64,000 nucleotides of DNA, from positions 62,001 to 126,000 of the forward strand of contig DATMBG010000012.1 of assembly GCA_035559535.1 (NCBI GenBank), read 5' to 3'. The position numbers and the translations under genes are program-made. The notes beneath the pieces were generated by a model. That model saw nothing but the letters and a program-made list of their open reading frames with translations, was not told the origin of the DNA and made no database searches. Positions 43,285-52,832 of the stretch are shown here, in pieces. Each line of letters opens with the position of its first letter. Position 1 is the first letter of the stretch. Source of the stretch: Candidatus Limnocylindrales bacterium (GTDB lineage: Bacteria; Moduliflexota; Moduliflexia; Moduliflexales; JAUQPW01).

Positions 43285-44301
43285 TTAAAGTGTTACGGTT
43301 TTTTGGGATCCATTACGGTTCATTTTCCAGGCACGGAGGAATTTCCCAAAAACTCCATTCCAGGGTGGAATAACAATAGAGACTGCGCCAAAGGCCTGAG
43401 CCATACAGGCCAGGCGTATCAACGGCTTTGGCTCATTCGTATCAATGTAGCCAAACTCTTTTATCTTCCGTCCCTCAAGAGGACTCACCTCAGAGAGTTT
43501 TTCAGCACCACCTAAAATACCTACCCAACAGGTCCCACAGGCCGCCGAACGACATTGAACAGGGATAGGTCCTTCCTCCTTCATACAACGAGGATCGCGC
43601 CAGGTATGATCCCGTTTATCATACATCGCCGCTGTGGTGAGTTCCTGAGTATGAATCAGTTTAAACTTTGCAGTCTCATCATTTTCATCGAAGGTTACCG
43701 TCCATTCCTTTTTAATCCCCCTGAGAAAGCCAAATAATCCCTGCCAGTCATCTCGAGCACGGGCTTTTAATATCTGCTCCGGAGACTTCTTGAAGAACTT
43801 GGGATTTAGATAAATAACCCCCGGTGCTGCTTTAAAGGTATTCAAACCGACCTGTTGTAAGGTCATCAAAGCCACGGCAGTAATACCGATAAGCAGGGAG
43901 TCTTCTACGTTCATTTTCCTTGCAACACTACCAGCAAGCTCGCCTATCAAAGCCTTAAGGTCCAGGTCCGTAGAAGGTTTTACAGAGGAAGCATACTCTG
44001 CTACTGCGTTTTTGACTTCAGGCCAAAAACGGTGACCGTACAAAAACCGATGCGAAGAATCAATCTGATCTTTCAATTGATATTTTCCTTGCAACAGTAA
44101 ATCCCTGGCCAGTTGAACCGGATCCTCCGCCTGTTGAAGAGCGCGGGCGAGATCCAGTGGAAAGAATTTGAACCAGATCTGCGTAGCCGTTTTGTCTACA
44201 TCATGGATAGACGGTAGAAGAGCCGTAATAACTCTAGACCATGTTTCGCTGTCTTGCCGATTTAAGAGAGTTTCAAAGGGAGTTTCACGATTTGTATTCA
44301 T
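43285..44301 (-). CDS. 2Fe-2S ferredoxin-domain protein of unknown function
   Basis: Taken from ATG 44301 (MNTNRETPFETLL), 338 residues; the frame opens 33 bases earlier on a TTG. Residues about 1-220 are a helical, unrecognised domain. The C-terminal 110 residues form a plant-type ferredoxin fold with CRSAACGTCWVG and a last Cys in IRLACMAQA, giving a four-Cys 2Fe-2S cluster. It should carry electrons to or from the unknown N-terminal domain. No reductase gene is adjacent. The nearest genes are unrelated, and the upstream gap holds no clear promoter. Confidence 0.7.
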   Translation of the reverse strand: MNTNRETPFETLLNRQDSETWSRVITALLPSIHDVDKTATQIWFKFFPLDLARALQQAEDPVQLARDLLLQGKYQLKDQIDSSHRFLYGHRFWPEVKNAVAEYASSVKPSTDLDLKALIGELAGSVARKMNVEDSLLIGITAVALMTLQQVGLNTFKAAPGVIYLNPKFFKKSPEQILKARARDDWQGLFGFLRGIKKEWTVTFDENDETAKFKLIHTQELTTAAMYDKRDHTWRDPRCMKEEGPIPVQCRSAACGTCWVGILGGAEKLSEVSPLEGRKIKEFGYIDTNEPKPLIRLACMAQAFGAVSIVIPPWNGVFGKFLRAWKMNRNGSQKTVTL

Positions 44302-44555
44302 AACTACTTCGATTTTAAAACAAGCAAAAGGCAAAGGATAAGAATAATCTCCGAAGGATTCTGAGGAGCCGGAAAACTATTTTTTTATCCTTCAACCGAG
44401 ACGGTTGATCTACCATACATCCTGCCTTTTGATGTTCCTGCATTGATAAAGAGTTTAATCATCCTTCGCAGATAATCTTTTGTCCCTTGCCTTATGCCTT
44501 AACCCGACCTTAAGAAAGGTAGATGAACCTGCACATTGGTTAAAATAAAGGGAAA

Positions 44556-45704
44556 CTATTTCGTCGAGAATTGATAAACCGTGGTCGTTCTATAGGTTTG
44601 ACCAGGTTTGAGAACTGTCGAAGGAAATTGAGGCTTATTGGGAGAATCTGGAAAATGCTGGGTTTCCAGGCAGAACCCATAGCGTTGGTAGTAGACTTTA
44701 CCTCCCTTACCTGTAATGGTACCGTCTAAGAAATTTCCGGTATAAAACTGCATACCCGGCTCTGTGGTAAAAACCTCCATAACCCGTCCGGTTTTAGGTT
44801 CATATACCCTGGCAACTCGTGTCAGCGCACCTTCTACAATGTTCAGCACCCAGTTATGGTCATAACCTTTGCCAAAGATGAGTTGTTCATCTTCTTGATT
44901 AATCCTGGCTCCAATAGCCGTAGATTGCGTAAAATCCATGGGTGTGCCCTTAACACTTCGCAATTCCCCCGTCGGTATTAAAGTTTTGTCTACAGGAGTA
45001 AACTTATCGGCATTGATCATGAGCTCGTGACCTAAGATATCTCCTTCCCCTGCACCGGCCAGATTAAAATACGAGTGGTGGGTTAGATTAACCACCGTAT
45101 CCTTGTCGGTTGTTGCCAGGTAATTGATTTTCAGCTCGTTGTTATTGGTCAGAACGTAAGTAACGGTTACCGACAAATTACCCGGGTATCCCTCCTCGCC
45201 ATCTTTGCTCAGATAACTGAGTTCCACACCCACTCCATTACCGGCTTTAACCTCTTTTGCATTCCATACAACCTTATCAAACCCCTTAATCCCTCCATGC
45301 AGATGGTTCTCGCCGTTGTTTTGAGCCAGTTTATACTCGACTCCATTTAATACGAATCGGCCTTTAGCAATCCGATTGGCGTAACGTCCGATGATGCAAC
45401 CAAAATAAGGATTATTCTTGAGATATCCATCTAAATTATCATATCCCAGTACCACATCCCCCATCTTCCCATTCCTATCTGGAACTATCAGAGAAGTCAC
45501 CGTACCGCCATAATTCGTGATTTTTACCACCATACCGTTGTCATTTGTTAAGGTGTAGAGATCCACAGGTGTTCCATCGGGTGTTTTCCCAAAGGGTTGT
45601 TTTTCGATACCCATTTTAGCTTCAGTACTCAAACTGAAGCTAACCACAGATAGAACAATGATCCCTACCATCCAGGCAATTTTAAATTTACCCAAATGAC
45701 CCAT
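44556..45704 (-). CDS. galM: Aldose 1-epimerase, exported
   Basis: 382 residues with a signal peptide (about residues 1-29, MGHLGKFKIAWMVGIIVLSV, then a SFSLSTEA cleavage region). Galactose mutarotase signatures: NYGGTVTSLIVPDRNG, IGRYANRIAKGRF, NHLHGG (substrate His), THHSYFNLAG (catalytic His), and LETQHFPDSPN (catalytic Glu). It interconverts alpha and beta anomers of hexoses, probably in the periplasm. It sits alone on the minus strand, with hairpin text in the gaps on both sides. Confidence 0.92.
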   Translation of the reverse strand: MGHLGKFKIAWMVGIIVLSVVSFSLSTEAKMGIEKQPFGKTPDGTPVDLYTLTNDNGMVVKITNYGGTVTSLIVPDRNGKMGDVVLGYDNLDGYLKNNPYFGCIIGRYANRIAKGRFVLNGVEYKLAQNNGENHLHGGIKGFDKVVWNAKEVKAGNGVGVELSYLSKDGEEGYPGNLSVTVTYVLTNNNELKINYLATTDKDTVVNLTHHSYFNLAGAGEGDILGHELMINADKFTPVDKTLIPTGELRSVKGTPMDFTQSTAIGARINQEDEQLIFGKGYDHNWVLNIVEGALTRVARVYEPKTGRVMEVFTTEPGMQFYTGNFLDGTITGKGGKVYYQRYGFCLETQHFPDSPNKPQFPSTVLKPGQTYRTTTVYQFSTK

Positions 45705-45982
45705 ACTGACCTCCTTTTCTTAGGAATCAGGAGTCAGAGTTCGGGATTCAGGATGAAGATCGTATCCACTCTACAGTTTGTCCTGATATGTGTAAGGTAT
45801 GATAGTTTCTTCACTCTATGCCAGTTTCTGACTTCTGACCCGTTACCAAAATACTCTCTATGCAGGTTCATCCTGCGAAATATTACCTTATTATCATAAC
45901 CTCTATTTTTTTGTCCAGTCCAAAATGATCCTTGGACAGGAAGGGCGTCACCACCGTATGTGTCAGATTCGATTCAGGTTAA
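45705..45982. other. Intergenic spacer with a GGAATCAGGAGTCAGAG hairpin
   Basis: GGAATCAGGAGTCAGAG (45722-45738) is repeated in complement at 45826-45842 (CAGTTTCTGACTTCTGACC region). No gene or promoter seen. Confidence 0.45.
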
Positions 45983-46447
45983 TTATCGAGCGATCGCAGC
46001 AGGGGTTGCTTGACAAAGGCGAATGAGATCGGTGGGTTGGAGTTGAATTTCTAACCCTCGCTTTCCCGCACTAACGTAGATAGTTTCGAATTGTAGCATG
46101 CTTTCATCCACTACGGTCGGTAAACGCTTGCGCTGTCCAAGGGGGCTGATCCCCCCCGCCACATAACCGGTTGCACGTTCTGCATCGGTAATCTCTGCCA
46201 TGGCTGCCTTCTTCGCTCCCAAGACCGAAGCCAGAGCCTTTAGATCTAAATTCTTGTTAACAGGTACCAGAGCCACCACGAGTTGCCCTTCGACCCTGGT
46301 AACGAGGGTTTTATAAACCTGAGAGGGATCAACACCGAGTGCACGCGCAGCTTCCAGTCCATAAGAATCGGTAGACGGATCGTGTTTATATTCATGGACG
46401 GTAAACGCAATACCTGCTTTTTTTGCTGCAATAATGGCCGGAGTCAC
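45983..46447 (-). CDS. ybaK: YbaK/EbsC-family Cys-tRNA deacylase
   Basis: 154 residues, MTPAIIAAKKAGIAFTVHEYKHD. It has the YbaK pattern with VYKTLVTRVEGQLVVALVPVNK (the invariant Lys near residue 46) and GYVAGGISPLGQRKRLPTVVDE. It hydrolyses Cys-tRNA(Pro) and Cys-tRNA(Cys) made in error by prolyl-tRNA synthetase. Stands alone with 111 bases to the gluconokinase gene. Confidence 0.92.
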   Translation of the reverse strand: MTPAIIAAKKAGIAFTVHEYKHDPSTDSYGLEAARALGVDPSQVYKTLVTRVEGQLVVALVPVNKNLDLKALASVLGAKKAAMAEITDAERATGYVAGGISPLGQRKRLPTVVDESMLQFETIYVSAGKRGLEIQLQPTDLIRLCQATPAAIAR

Positions 46448-46559
46448 CGCGTTTTTTAAGTAGATGGAAGGCGAAAATGAGATTACAACTTGACTCTAAG
46501 TAAGAGTAAAAATCTTTCACATACTCCATCAATGGAAAAATAAAATGAACCGGGAAGGT

Positions 46560-47054
46560 TCAATGTTTATCTAATCCCAGACCCTGCTTGATCAACTGCA
46601 CGATGGTTTCCGGTTTCTGATTCACATCGATTGTCAGGACTCCTTTTGGCTCCTCCAGTGTATTAAACTGACTGGTCAGGAGATCTGCTTTCATGTAATG
46701 TCCTTTGCGTTCCTGGAGGCGCCTGAGGATGAGATCATAAGTTCCCTTCAGATAGACAAAAAGGGCTCCCGGATTATCCTTCAGGAGATGATCCCGGTAA
46801 GCCTGTTTAAGAGCGGAACAGGCAAGGATAGCAGGTTGACCTTCCTGGAGGCATTTGTGGATCAACTGCTGAAGTGTATCCAACCAGGGTTTCCGGTCCT
46901 CGTCATTTAAGGGAATCCCCCGGCTCATTTTATCAATATTGGTTTGGGGATGAAAATCATCCCCATCGTAAAATGGCCAGCCAAGGTCTTTGGCGAGAAA
47001 TTGCCCGATTAATGTCTTACCGGAGCCTGAAACTCCCATTAAAATGATGACCAT
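46560..47054 (-). CDS. gntK: Gluconokinase
   Basis: 164 residues. Walker A GVSGSGKT (7-14), DGDDFHPQTNIDKMSRGIPLNDEDR, CSALKQAYRDHL, and YLKGTYDLILRRLQERKGHYMK are all signatures of the thermoresistant gluconokinase family, which makes 6-phosphogluconate from gluconate and ATP. It probably works with the sugar-acid genes nearby. The gene follows the ybaK-like gene's 5' region on the same strand, with no overlap. Confidence 0.93.
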   Translation of the reverse strand: MVIILMGVSGSGKTLIGQFLAKDLGWPFYDGDDFHPQTNIDKMSRGIPLNDEDRKPWLDTLQQLIHKCLQEGQPAILACSALKQAYRDHLLKDNPGALFVYLKGTYDLILRRLQERKGHYMKADLLTSQFNTLEEPKGVLTIDVNQKPETIVQLIKQGLGLDKH

Positions 47055-47146
47055 GTCTATCTGCCCTCTTCCCTCTTCCGTTTATCATGTTAGGGGTTAC
47101 TTACCAACAGAAAATGGTCCATGGAAATGAGAAATCCTATCTGTTT

Positions 47147-47950
47147 TTATCTACGGATCGTTTCACGTGCCTGCCGAACCATTTCCACCAAAACCGTTCG
47201 AGCTTCCTGGGGGGTTCTTACTTCACGAAGAAACGGGATACGGGTTCCATATACACGCTCTCCGGTCTTTAGCCGTACTTGAAACCCTAAACGGTCAACC
47301 GAAGTCATAACAGCCTCTTCTGCCTCAACATTCCCAAAAACTTTTGCGAGGAGAATTAATGAATCGGCATGGTCTGTATTCATGTGCTGGAGGATTCCAG
47401 TTGCTATATCTGCCAGCGGGTCAGGTTCTACGCGATAATATTCCTCGGCGGTGATCCATCCCATCATGCCGAAACCGCCCACAAAATAGACATCCACGAT
47501 ATCCATCCGGTAAAATGCGAAGTCATCGAAATCCACCCAGTACCTGGCGTTTTCATATCCTGCCAGGTAGCGCTCCCGTACCCCTGCTAACTCTTCCTCC
47601 GGAACTCTGGAAACCCTTCCCATCAGTGTAACCCGGGCCATACCGAGAGGGTCCCCCTCCCCATCGGGTTGAGTTATCAACAGGCTGGCCCGGGGGTCCT
47701 GGAGAAGGTTCTGGGTATGGACGGCCATTGTACTGATGAGAAAAATAGGCCGACCCTGCTCATCCCCGGCATAGGGCATTACAGAGCCAAAGGGCCAGCC
47801 GGGTCGTTTTCGGGAGAGGGTAGATAAACTTCCTACACGCCCCCGGTGCACTAAAGTACGCGCTCGTTCGGCATAAGAAGGCTCAGGGATTGAAGAGGTA
47901 GGGGCTACCGGGCCCTCACTATCGTGCCGTCTGAAAGATGGACCGGACAT
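47147..47950 (-). CDS. HugZ-like FMN-binding split-barrel protein
   Basis: 267 residues. The N-terminal half is a pyridoxamine-oxidase-like split barrel (GRVGSLSTL, WPFGSVMPYA, NLLQDPRASLLI), and the C-terminal half is a DUF2470 domain with HMNTDHADSLILLA. This architecture is that of HugZ-type haem-binding and haem-degrading proteins. No other haem uptake gene is in the window, so a haem role is inferred from domain order only. Confidence 0.82.
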   Translation of the reverse strand: MSGPSFRRHDSEGPVAPTSSIPEPSYAERARTLVHRGRVGSLSTLSRKRPGWPFGSVMPYAGDEQGRPIFLISTMAVHTQNLLQDPRASLLITQPDGEGDPLGMARVTLMGRVSRVPEEELAGVRERYLAGYENARYWVDFDDFAFYRMDIVDVYFVGGFGMMGWITAEEYYRVEPDPLADIATGILQHMNTDHADSLILLAKVFGNVEAEEAVMTSVDRLGFQVRLKTGERVYGTRIPFLREVRTPQEARTVLVEMVRQARETIRR

Positions 47951-48086
47951 AGATATTCCTCCTTTTTAGGATTTTTATGATGTGTTTAACTATAAATTAT
48001 CTGCAAGGGAATCTCAATAAAAAATTAAACGAAAGGAGTTTAAATGAAAATAAAAGTACCTGTAACAACTTAGGAAGTGTAACTTT
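47951..48086. other. Intergenic spacer, A-rich
   Basis: Contains the leader of the HugZ-like gene on the minus strand. Nothing else recognised. Confidence 0.4.
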
Positions 48087-48319
48087 TTGAACACCCCTCT
48101 AACCCCCTACGCGCCAGGTTAAGCTGAAAACCCTGTCAGGGGCGAACCGTGGGTAGCCCCGACGCAAGTCGGGGGATTCCGTCATTCAGAATTTTCTTCA
48201 AGCTCCCTAGCCGCGGCCTGTTAAACAGGTAGCTCCGCTAGGGTTAACCTTCTTATCCCGACGCCTATAGGGAACACCCCCTAGTCCCCCCTCGAGGGGG
48301 GAATGGGGAGTGTTCAGGC
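48087..48319. mobile_element. Composite palindromic element, MITE-like, copy 2 nested in AACACCCC arms
   Basis: The outer arms are TTGAACACCCCTC (48087-48099) and GGGAGTGTTCA (48306-48316). Inside lies a second copy of the 40515-40693 family, with ends GCGCCAGGTTAAG (48111-48123) and CTTATCCCGACGC (48252-48264), and a shared right half at 48213-48264. Next to it a compact hairpin GAACACCCCCTAGT with CCCCCCTCGAGGGGGG and AATGGGGAGTGTTC (48272-48315) shares its arm with the element at 42772-43046. No open frame for a transposase is seen. Confidence 0.6.
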
Positions 48320-48661
48320 CGAAAATAAGGCTTTTCCCCTTCTCAGCTTGATGTATATGGGGCTAGGAGGGGTTGGGGTTAATAAAATAATTCCTTCTGG
48401 AGTTATTCCGGTGTCTATGAGGTGAGAGAGGATTTCTTCTGCCTGCTAAATGGATACAGATACAAAATAAAGATTGTACTGGACTTTTAAAGATTTTTTT
48501 TCTATTCTGAAAAAAGAAAAAGGGTCTCTCCTTCTCCTGCAGCGGGGGAAAGGGGTTTAAAGTGAGGGTGAACCGTTACGGAGAGACTGTCTTTCAACGC
48601 GTGTTAAGACTTCTGTGGTTTTGAAAACCGCAAAAGTCCGCGAACAGAAATGAGGTTAAAG
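48320..48661. other. Intergenic spacer upstream of the phosphatase gene
   Basis: T-rich; a pyrimidine/purine pair (TCTCTCCTTCTCC near 48514 and GGGGGAAAGGGG near 48545) may be another small hairpin. No gene seen. Confidence 0.4.
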
Positions 48662-49300
48662 ATGTTAAAACGATTTTTCCTGTTGGGTTTAGCCCTTTAT
48701 ATTATCTTCCTTCCCGTTTCAAATACAGGGCATGCCCAGACCGAAACAGCCTTATCCGGGCTACAACTCGTAAAGGCTTTAAAACAGGGTGGGTATGTAA
48801 TTTTCTTCCGACATGCTGCCACCGACTGGACCCAGAGAGATACCTATCTGGGGAATTTAGAGAATTGCGAGACCCAACGCAATCTTTCTGAAAAGGGTCG
48901 GGAAGATGCAAAGGCCATCGGTCAGGCTTTCCGGGCCCTTGGAATCCCCATAGGTCAAGTCTTGGCAAGTCCTTACTGTCGGGCCCGGGAGACGGCTAAA
49001 CTGGCCTTTGGGCGTGTCGAACCCACCTTCGACTTGGTTTCCCCCTCTTATGTTAAAAGTGAGACTGAAAAAGAACAACTCAAAGATAAATTGCGGAATT
49101 TGCTTTCTACAATAGTTCCTGAGGGGACCAATACGATTCTCGTAGCCCACGGATTTAGTATTCGGGGAGCAACCGAGCTTACCCTCGCCGAAGGGGAGGC
49201 TGCCATATTTAAACCACTGGGTAAGGAGGGTTTCAAACTGGTAGGTCGGATCCTACCGGAAGAATGGGCTAAATTCGTAAAGGCTACGACCGGGCCGTAA
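48662..49300 (+). CDS. Exported histidine-phosphatase-superfamily protein
   Basis: ATG 48662 is chosen because GAGG lies six bases before it; an ATG at 48650 has no ribosome-binding site. 212 residues. The signal peptide MLKRFFLLGLALYIIFLPVSNTGHA ends near residue 25. The phosphatase motif is FFRHAATDW, with RHA in place of RHG, followed by NLSEKGREDAKAIG, ASPYCRARETA, and the second catalytic His in LVAHGFSIRG. The substrate is unknown; a periplasmic phosphomonoesterase is likely. Confidence 0.82.
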   Translation: MLKRFFLLGLALYIIFLPVSNTGHAQTETALSGLQLVKALKQGGYVIFFRHAATDWTQRDTYLGNLENCETQRNLSEKGREDAKAIGQAFRALGIPIGQVLASPYCRARETAKLAFGRVEPTFDLVSPSYVKSETEKEQLKDKLRNLLSTIVPEGTNTILVAHGFSIRGATELTLAEGEAAIFKPLGKEGFKLVGRILPEEWAKFVKATTGP

Positions 49301-49377
49301 AGGCTTCTTATCCAGGTTGGAGGTATTACCTCTCTCCTTCTGATTTAAAGGCTTTAAAAAACTTTTCCAAATGGGTC

Positions 49378-51198
49378 TTATGTATGCTTTTCGGTAACTC
49401 CTGCTCCTATTGTAGCGGCTGTTTTATCTTCTTTAGACAAAGCTGCTGCTATGTCATGCAGGGTGATGATTCCCAGCAGTTTGGATGGATCTTTTCGGCT
49501 AACTACGGGAAGTTGAGAAATACCTTTTTGCCCCAGCTTGAATATAACCTCATCCAACGTTTGATCGGGGTAGGCGCTGATTAAATCCTTGTTTAGAATC
49601 TCATCCAATCGACGGTTACCTTGATTGGCTGCCAGTGCTCGCTTTAAGTCATTGAAGGTAAAAAGGCCGATTAATCGGCCTTGCCTATTCATAACGGGGT
49701 AAGCGTGATGGTGTTCAGGAAGTAATTGTACATACCGGAAAGCCTCTGCAACGGACAGTTCGCCGTTTACAGTGGTTACTTCTCTCGTCATCGCCGCACG
49801 AACAGGTATCCGTTTCAAAACGTGTCTCTCCAGGTGGGGGAGATGAATTCCGTCTTGTAAAAGTAAGGCATCGTATATAGGGGTTGGGCTGAGTTTGGTG
49901 GCTACCGCATAACTGACGATATTGGCTACCATAAGGGGAAGAATAATGGCGTAATTATTAGTCATTTCAAATACCATGATAATAGAAGTAACTGGCGCAC
50001 CAACTATACCGGCAAATACTGCTCCCATACCCACCAGGGCAAAGGCTCCTGGTTGGGTTAAGGAATTATGTAGAATGAATCGGGTTAAGATTCCGATTCC
50101 ACCGCCGATCATTCCTCCTATGTAAAGAGAAGGACCGAAGATCCCTCCTGAAGAACCTGAGCTATAAGATACCACCGTTCCTATCAATTTACAAATTCCA
50201 AGAATGATAAACATTGGGAGAGGCAGGTCCGTTTGTAAGGCAATGGAAAGCTGTCCATAACCGACTCCAAAGATGCTTGAAGAACCGGTAAGAAGAAGAG
50301 CCATAGTCCCTATTATCCCCAGGATAAGACCCCCTAAACCTGGAGTAGCCCAGGGGGGTATAATCTGCTGATTTTGAAAAAACATCCGCAAACGGAGGAG
50401 TCCTTCCTTAAAAAGGACTGCTGTAAGTCCTGCTATAATTCCCAATAAAGCGTAGAAAACGAGTTCAACGGCAGAATTTAATTTATAAGGTGGAACGGTA
50501 AACAGAGGATGTTCGCCCAGCATGGCCCGTTCAATTACGGCTGCAATAACGGCAGCTATCACAATGGACCCCAGGGGCTTTGCGGCGGTATCTCCCAATA
50601 TCTCTTCAAGGGTGAAGGTAAGAGCGGCTATGGGCGTATTGAAAGCAGCCGCCAGACCTGCTGCAGCACCTATCGGTAAAAGGCTCTGAAGTCTGCGCCG
50701 GGAGATGGCGAATATTCTTCCTAGCAGGGAAGCCAGGGCTGCACATATTTGAACAGTAGGTCCTTCACGTCCTAAACTTGCACCGGTACCGATATTGAAA
50801 GCGGCTAAAATCATTTTACCCGGAATGACCCGCGCGGGAATCCGTCCACCGTTCAGGTAAAAAGCCTTCTTAACCTGGGGTATACCACTTCCCCTGGCTT
50901 CAGGCGCAAAAGAAAGCCCTATACCTGAAATAAGACCGCCTACAGCAGGAATGAAGATCAGAAGGGGCATATGCCACCAATCCGACAGGGATGCTACAGA
51001 ATAGATGATATTTTCTTGAAAAAAGTCTAATAGTAAATGAAACACAACCGCGGCAAGTCCGCATAGACCACCGATAAGTAAGGTGAGAATAAATATTTTT
51101 TGGCTTTCACGAAGCGGAATTCTATTGAATATCCTCCGTGCTCGAATCTGGAGGCGATACCATTTGAGACTTCCTTTCATGGGGCTGCTTTTATTCAT
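49378..51198 (-). CDS. CLC chloride channel/transporter with C-terminal CBS pair
   Basis: 606 residues. Anion-selectivity motifs GSGIP (103-107), GREGP (143-147, gating Glu145), and GSSGGIFGPSLYIGG. The pair Glu198-Glu199 in FTLEEILGD matches the proton glutamate of exchange-type CLCs, so H+/Cl- antiport is likely. Two CBS domains follow from about residue 460 to 600. It lies in the inner membrane. The CBS pair suggests regulation by adenine nucleotides. A NADAR gene lies just upstream of its start. Confidence 0.93.
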   Translation of the reverse strand: MNKSSPMKGSLKWYRLQIRARRIFNRIPLRESQKIFILTLLIGGLCGLAAVVFHLLLDFFQENIIYSVASLSDWWHMPLLIFIPAVGGLISGIGLSFAPEARGSGIPQVKKAFYLNGGRIPARVIPGKMILAAFNIGTGASLGREGPTVQICAALASLLGRIFAISRRRLQSLLPIGAAAGLAAAFNTPIAALTFTLEEILGDTAAKPLGSIVIAAVIAAVIERAMLGEHPLFTVPPYKLNSAVELVFYALLGIIAGLTAVLFKEGLLRLRMFFQNQQIIPPWATPGLGGLILGIIGTMALLLTGSSSIFGVGYGQLSIALQTDLPLPMFIILGICKLIGTVVSYSSGSSGGIFGPSLYIGGMIGGGIGILTRFILHNSLTQPGAFALVGMGAVFAGIVGAPVTSIIMVFEMTNNYAIILPLMVANIVSYAVATKLSPTPIYDALLLQDGIHLPHLERHVLKRIPVRAAMTREVTTVNGELSVAEAFRYVQLLPEHHHAYPVMNRQGRLIGLFTFNDLKRALAANQGNRRLDEILNKDLISAYPDQTLDEVIFKLGQKGISQLPVVSRKDPSKLLGIITLHDIAAALSKEDKTAATIGAGVTEKHT

Positions 51199-51228
51199 GA
51201 TACTTTTTCGAGGGTAGGTCCTTTCGGG

Positions 51229-51675
51229 TTATTTTTTTAAGGAATCTCTTATTGTCATCAGCCGGGAACAGAATTCCCTTGGGGTTAAGACGGTTTTATG
51301 GGGGTCATTCTTCCCGATACTGTGGGTCAAAACTGCATTACCGGTTGCTAAAAGGGCTTTCCGGAATCCCTCGTTTTGGGCCAAAGCCTGGTAAGCTCTA
51401 TCCAGTAAGTCCTGATATTCCTGGCTATGCCGACCGATTTCTTTTCCTTGCCACCAAAGCTTCTGAGTTTGATGCCAGTTTTTGTTCTTACCTTTAAGTT
51501 TTGCAGCCTTTCCTACCAGCTTGCAAACTTCCTTCTGCATTTCCGGATTTTTAAACTTCAGGGATTGTAAAAATCCTTCCATACTGTGGCACTGGATTCC
51601 ATCTATCACAAATTTATGGGGCGCAAAATTAGAAAGCGCCGAAGCCGGCCAATCGACTCCTGAGCGGATATCCAT
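51229..51675 (-). CDS. NADAR-family protein (YbiA-like)
   Basis: 148 residues. SGVDWPASALSNFAPHKFVIDG matches the NADAR opening (W/LSNFxPxxF), the middle carries MEGFLQSLKFKN (the SxExxxQxxKF variant), and the end is PHKTVLTPREFCSRLMTIRD, with Asp/Glu-type residues near the active site. Family members act as N-glycosidases on riboflavin-pathway intermediates or on ADP-ribose linked to nucleic acid. The neighbouring genes do not suggest which. Confidence 0.82.
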   Translation of the reverse strand: MDIRSGVDWPASALSNFAPHKFVIDGIQCHSMEGFLQSLKFKNPEMQKEVCKLVGKAAKLKGKNKNWHQTQKLWWQGKEIGRHSQEYQDLLDRAYQALAQNEGFRKALLATGNAVLTHSIGKNDPHKTVLTPREFCSRLMTIRDSLKK

Positions 51676-51693
51676 ATCATTTCCTCCTGGAAA

Positions 51694-52446
51694 TTACATT
51701 TTCTTATCGGACTCCAGTTTCCGTCTTAAAGACTCCAGCCTTTCAACACTTCCCATATCCATCCAAAAACTGTCATCCGTTCGATAACCTATAATAAGCG
51801 CTCCTTCCCGTATGGCTTTCATATAAGTATCTATAATGGAAAAACGACCCGATTGACCTCGCATATAATCGAAGATCTTGGGGGATAAAACGTGGATGCC
51901 TGTAAAGGAAAGTCTCTCAAACTCTATGCCAGGTGCCAGAAGTACTTCCTGACCGGTTTTTTGATTTTCCCTCCCCACCAGCCGTTGATTTGTATCAAAA
52001 CGAAGATAGCGAGAAGTTTTATGCTTGTTTACGGCCAATGTAGCAACCGCCCCGTGGCTCCTATGAAAGTCAAGCATGGCCTTTAAATCGATATCCGAGT
52101 AAACGTCGCTATTATGGACAAAGAAAGGTTCTTCACCTTGTACCATAGAGTCCGATTTAAAAAACCAACTCGCTTTTTTAAGACCTCCTCCGGTCTCCAA
52201 CAACTCTTCCTCATAAGAAAACTCAACCTGTAAACCAAAACTATTCTTCTGTTTTACAAAGGAGTGAATTTGCCGGGCAAAGTGATGAACGTTGATCATC
52301 ACAGCATCCACATCGACCATCTTGAGTCGATCTATGACATGCTCCAGCATGGTTTTTCCATTTACTTCTACGAGGCATTTAGGTAGGATATCGGTGAGTG
52401 GTTTCAAGCGCAAACCCAAACCCGCTGCAAAGATCATGGCTTTCAT
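51694..52446 (-). CDS. Sugar nucleotidyltransferase (NTP-transferase family)
   Basis: 250 residues: MKAMIFAAGLGLRLKPLTDILPKCL (nucleotide-binding signature with the Lys of PKCL), VEFSYEEELLETGGGLKKA, VHNSDVYSDID, SFTGIHVLSP and WMDMGSVERL. The pattern is closest to MurU/RmlA-like single-domain transferases. The partner kinase or epimerase is not adjacent, so the sugar is open; N-acetylmuramate recycling would fit with the NagZ-like gene elsewhere in the window. Confidence 0.8.
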   Translation of the reverse strand: MKAMIFAAGLGLRLKPLTDILPKCLVEVNGKTMLEHVIDRLKMVDVDAVMINVHHFARQIHSFVKQKNSFGLQVEFSYEEELLETGGGLKKASWFFKSDSMVQGEEPFFVHNSDVYSDIDLKAMLDFHRSHGAVATLAVNKHKTSRYLRFDTNQRLVGRENQKTGQEVLLAPGIEFERLSFTGIHVLSPKIFDYMRGQSGRFSIIDTYMKAIREGALIIGYRTDDSFWMDMGSVERLESLRRKLESDKKM

Positions 52447-52832
52447 GGAAAGTTCCTTTTCTCTCTTTTCTTAATTCCGTTCCTTGAATCTTTCTTCTCT
52501 TGCAGAATCAAAATAATTTACCAATATTTAAATCTAATAACCGGGGAAGTCAAGTAGGTTAAACGTCTCGTTTGATGATTGGTTTTAAACCATTTAAAGA
52601 TTTCTCCAGGTAAAACCAAAAGTTATACCTTTTCGATGGAGTGTTACGGTAAGAACCAGAATAGGAACGTAACCATCTATTAAGGCAAGGAGATTCTCTT
52701 GTCGCAAAGTTTATCCTGAGTGAGGGCAGCCGGCTCCCTACCCATGGCAACTTCAACCTCCCTATCCATGGAAAAGGTATTGGAAAGAAGGGAAATTTTT
52801 TAGAGTAACTCTGAAATGGAGAATCAGGAAAC
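52447..52832. other. Divergent intergenic region, no gene seen
   Basis: AT-rich near 52500-52560. Two copies of CTCCCTA(C/T)CCATGG (52733-52746 and 52760-52773) form a short direct repeat about 60 bases upstream of the FHA protein gene. No promoter with good spacing was found. Confidence 0.4.
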
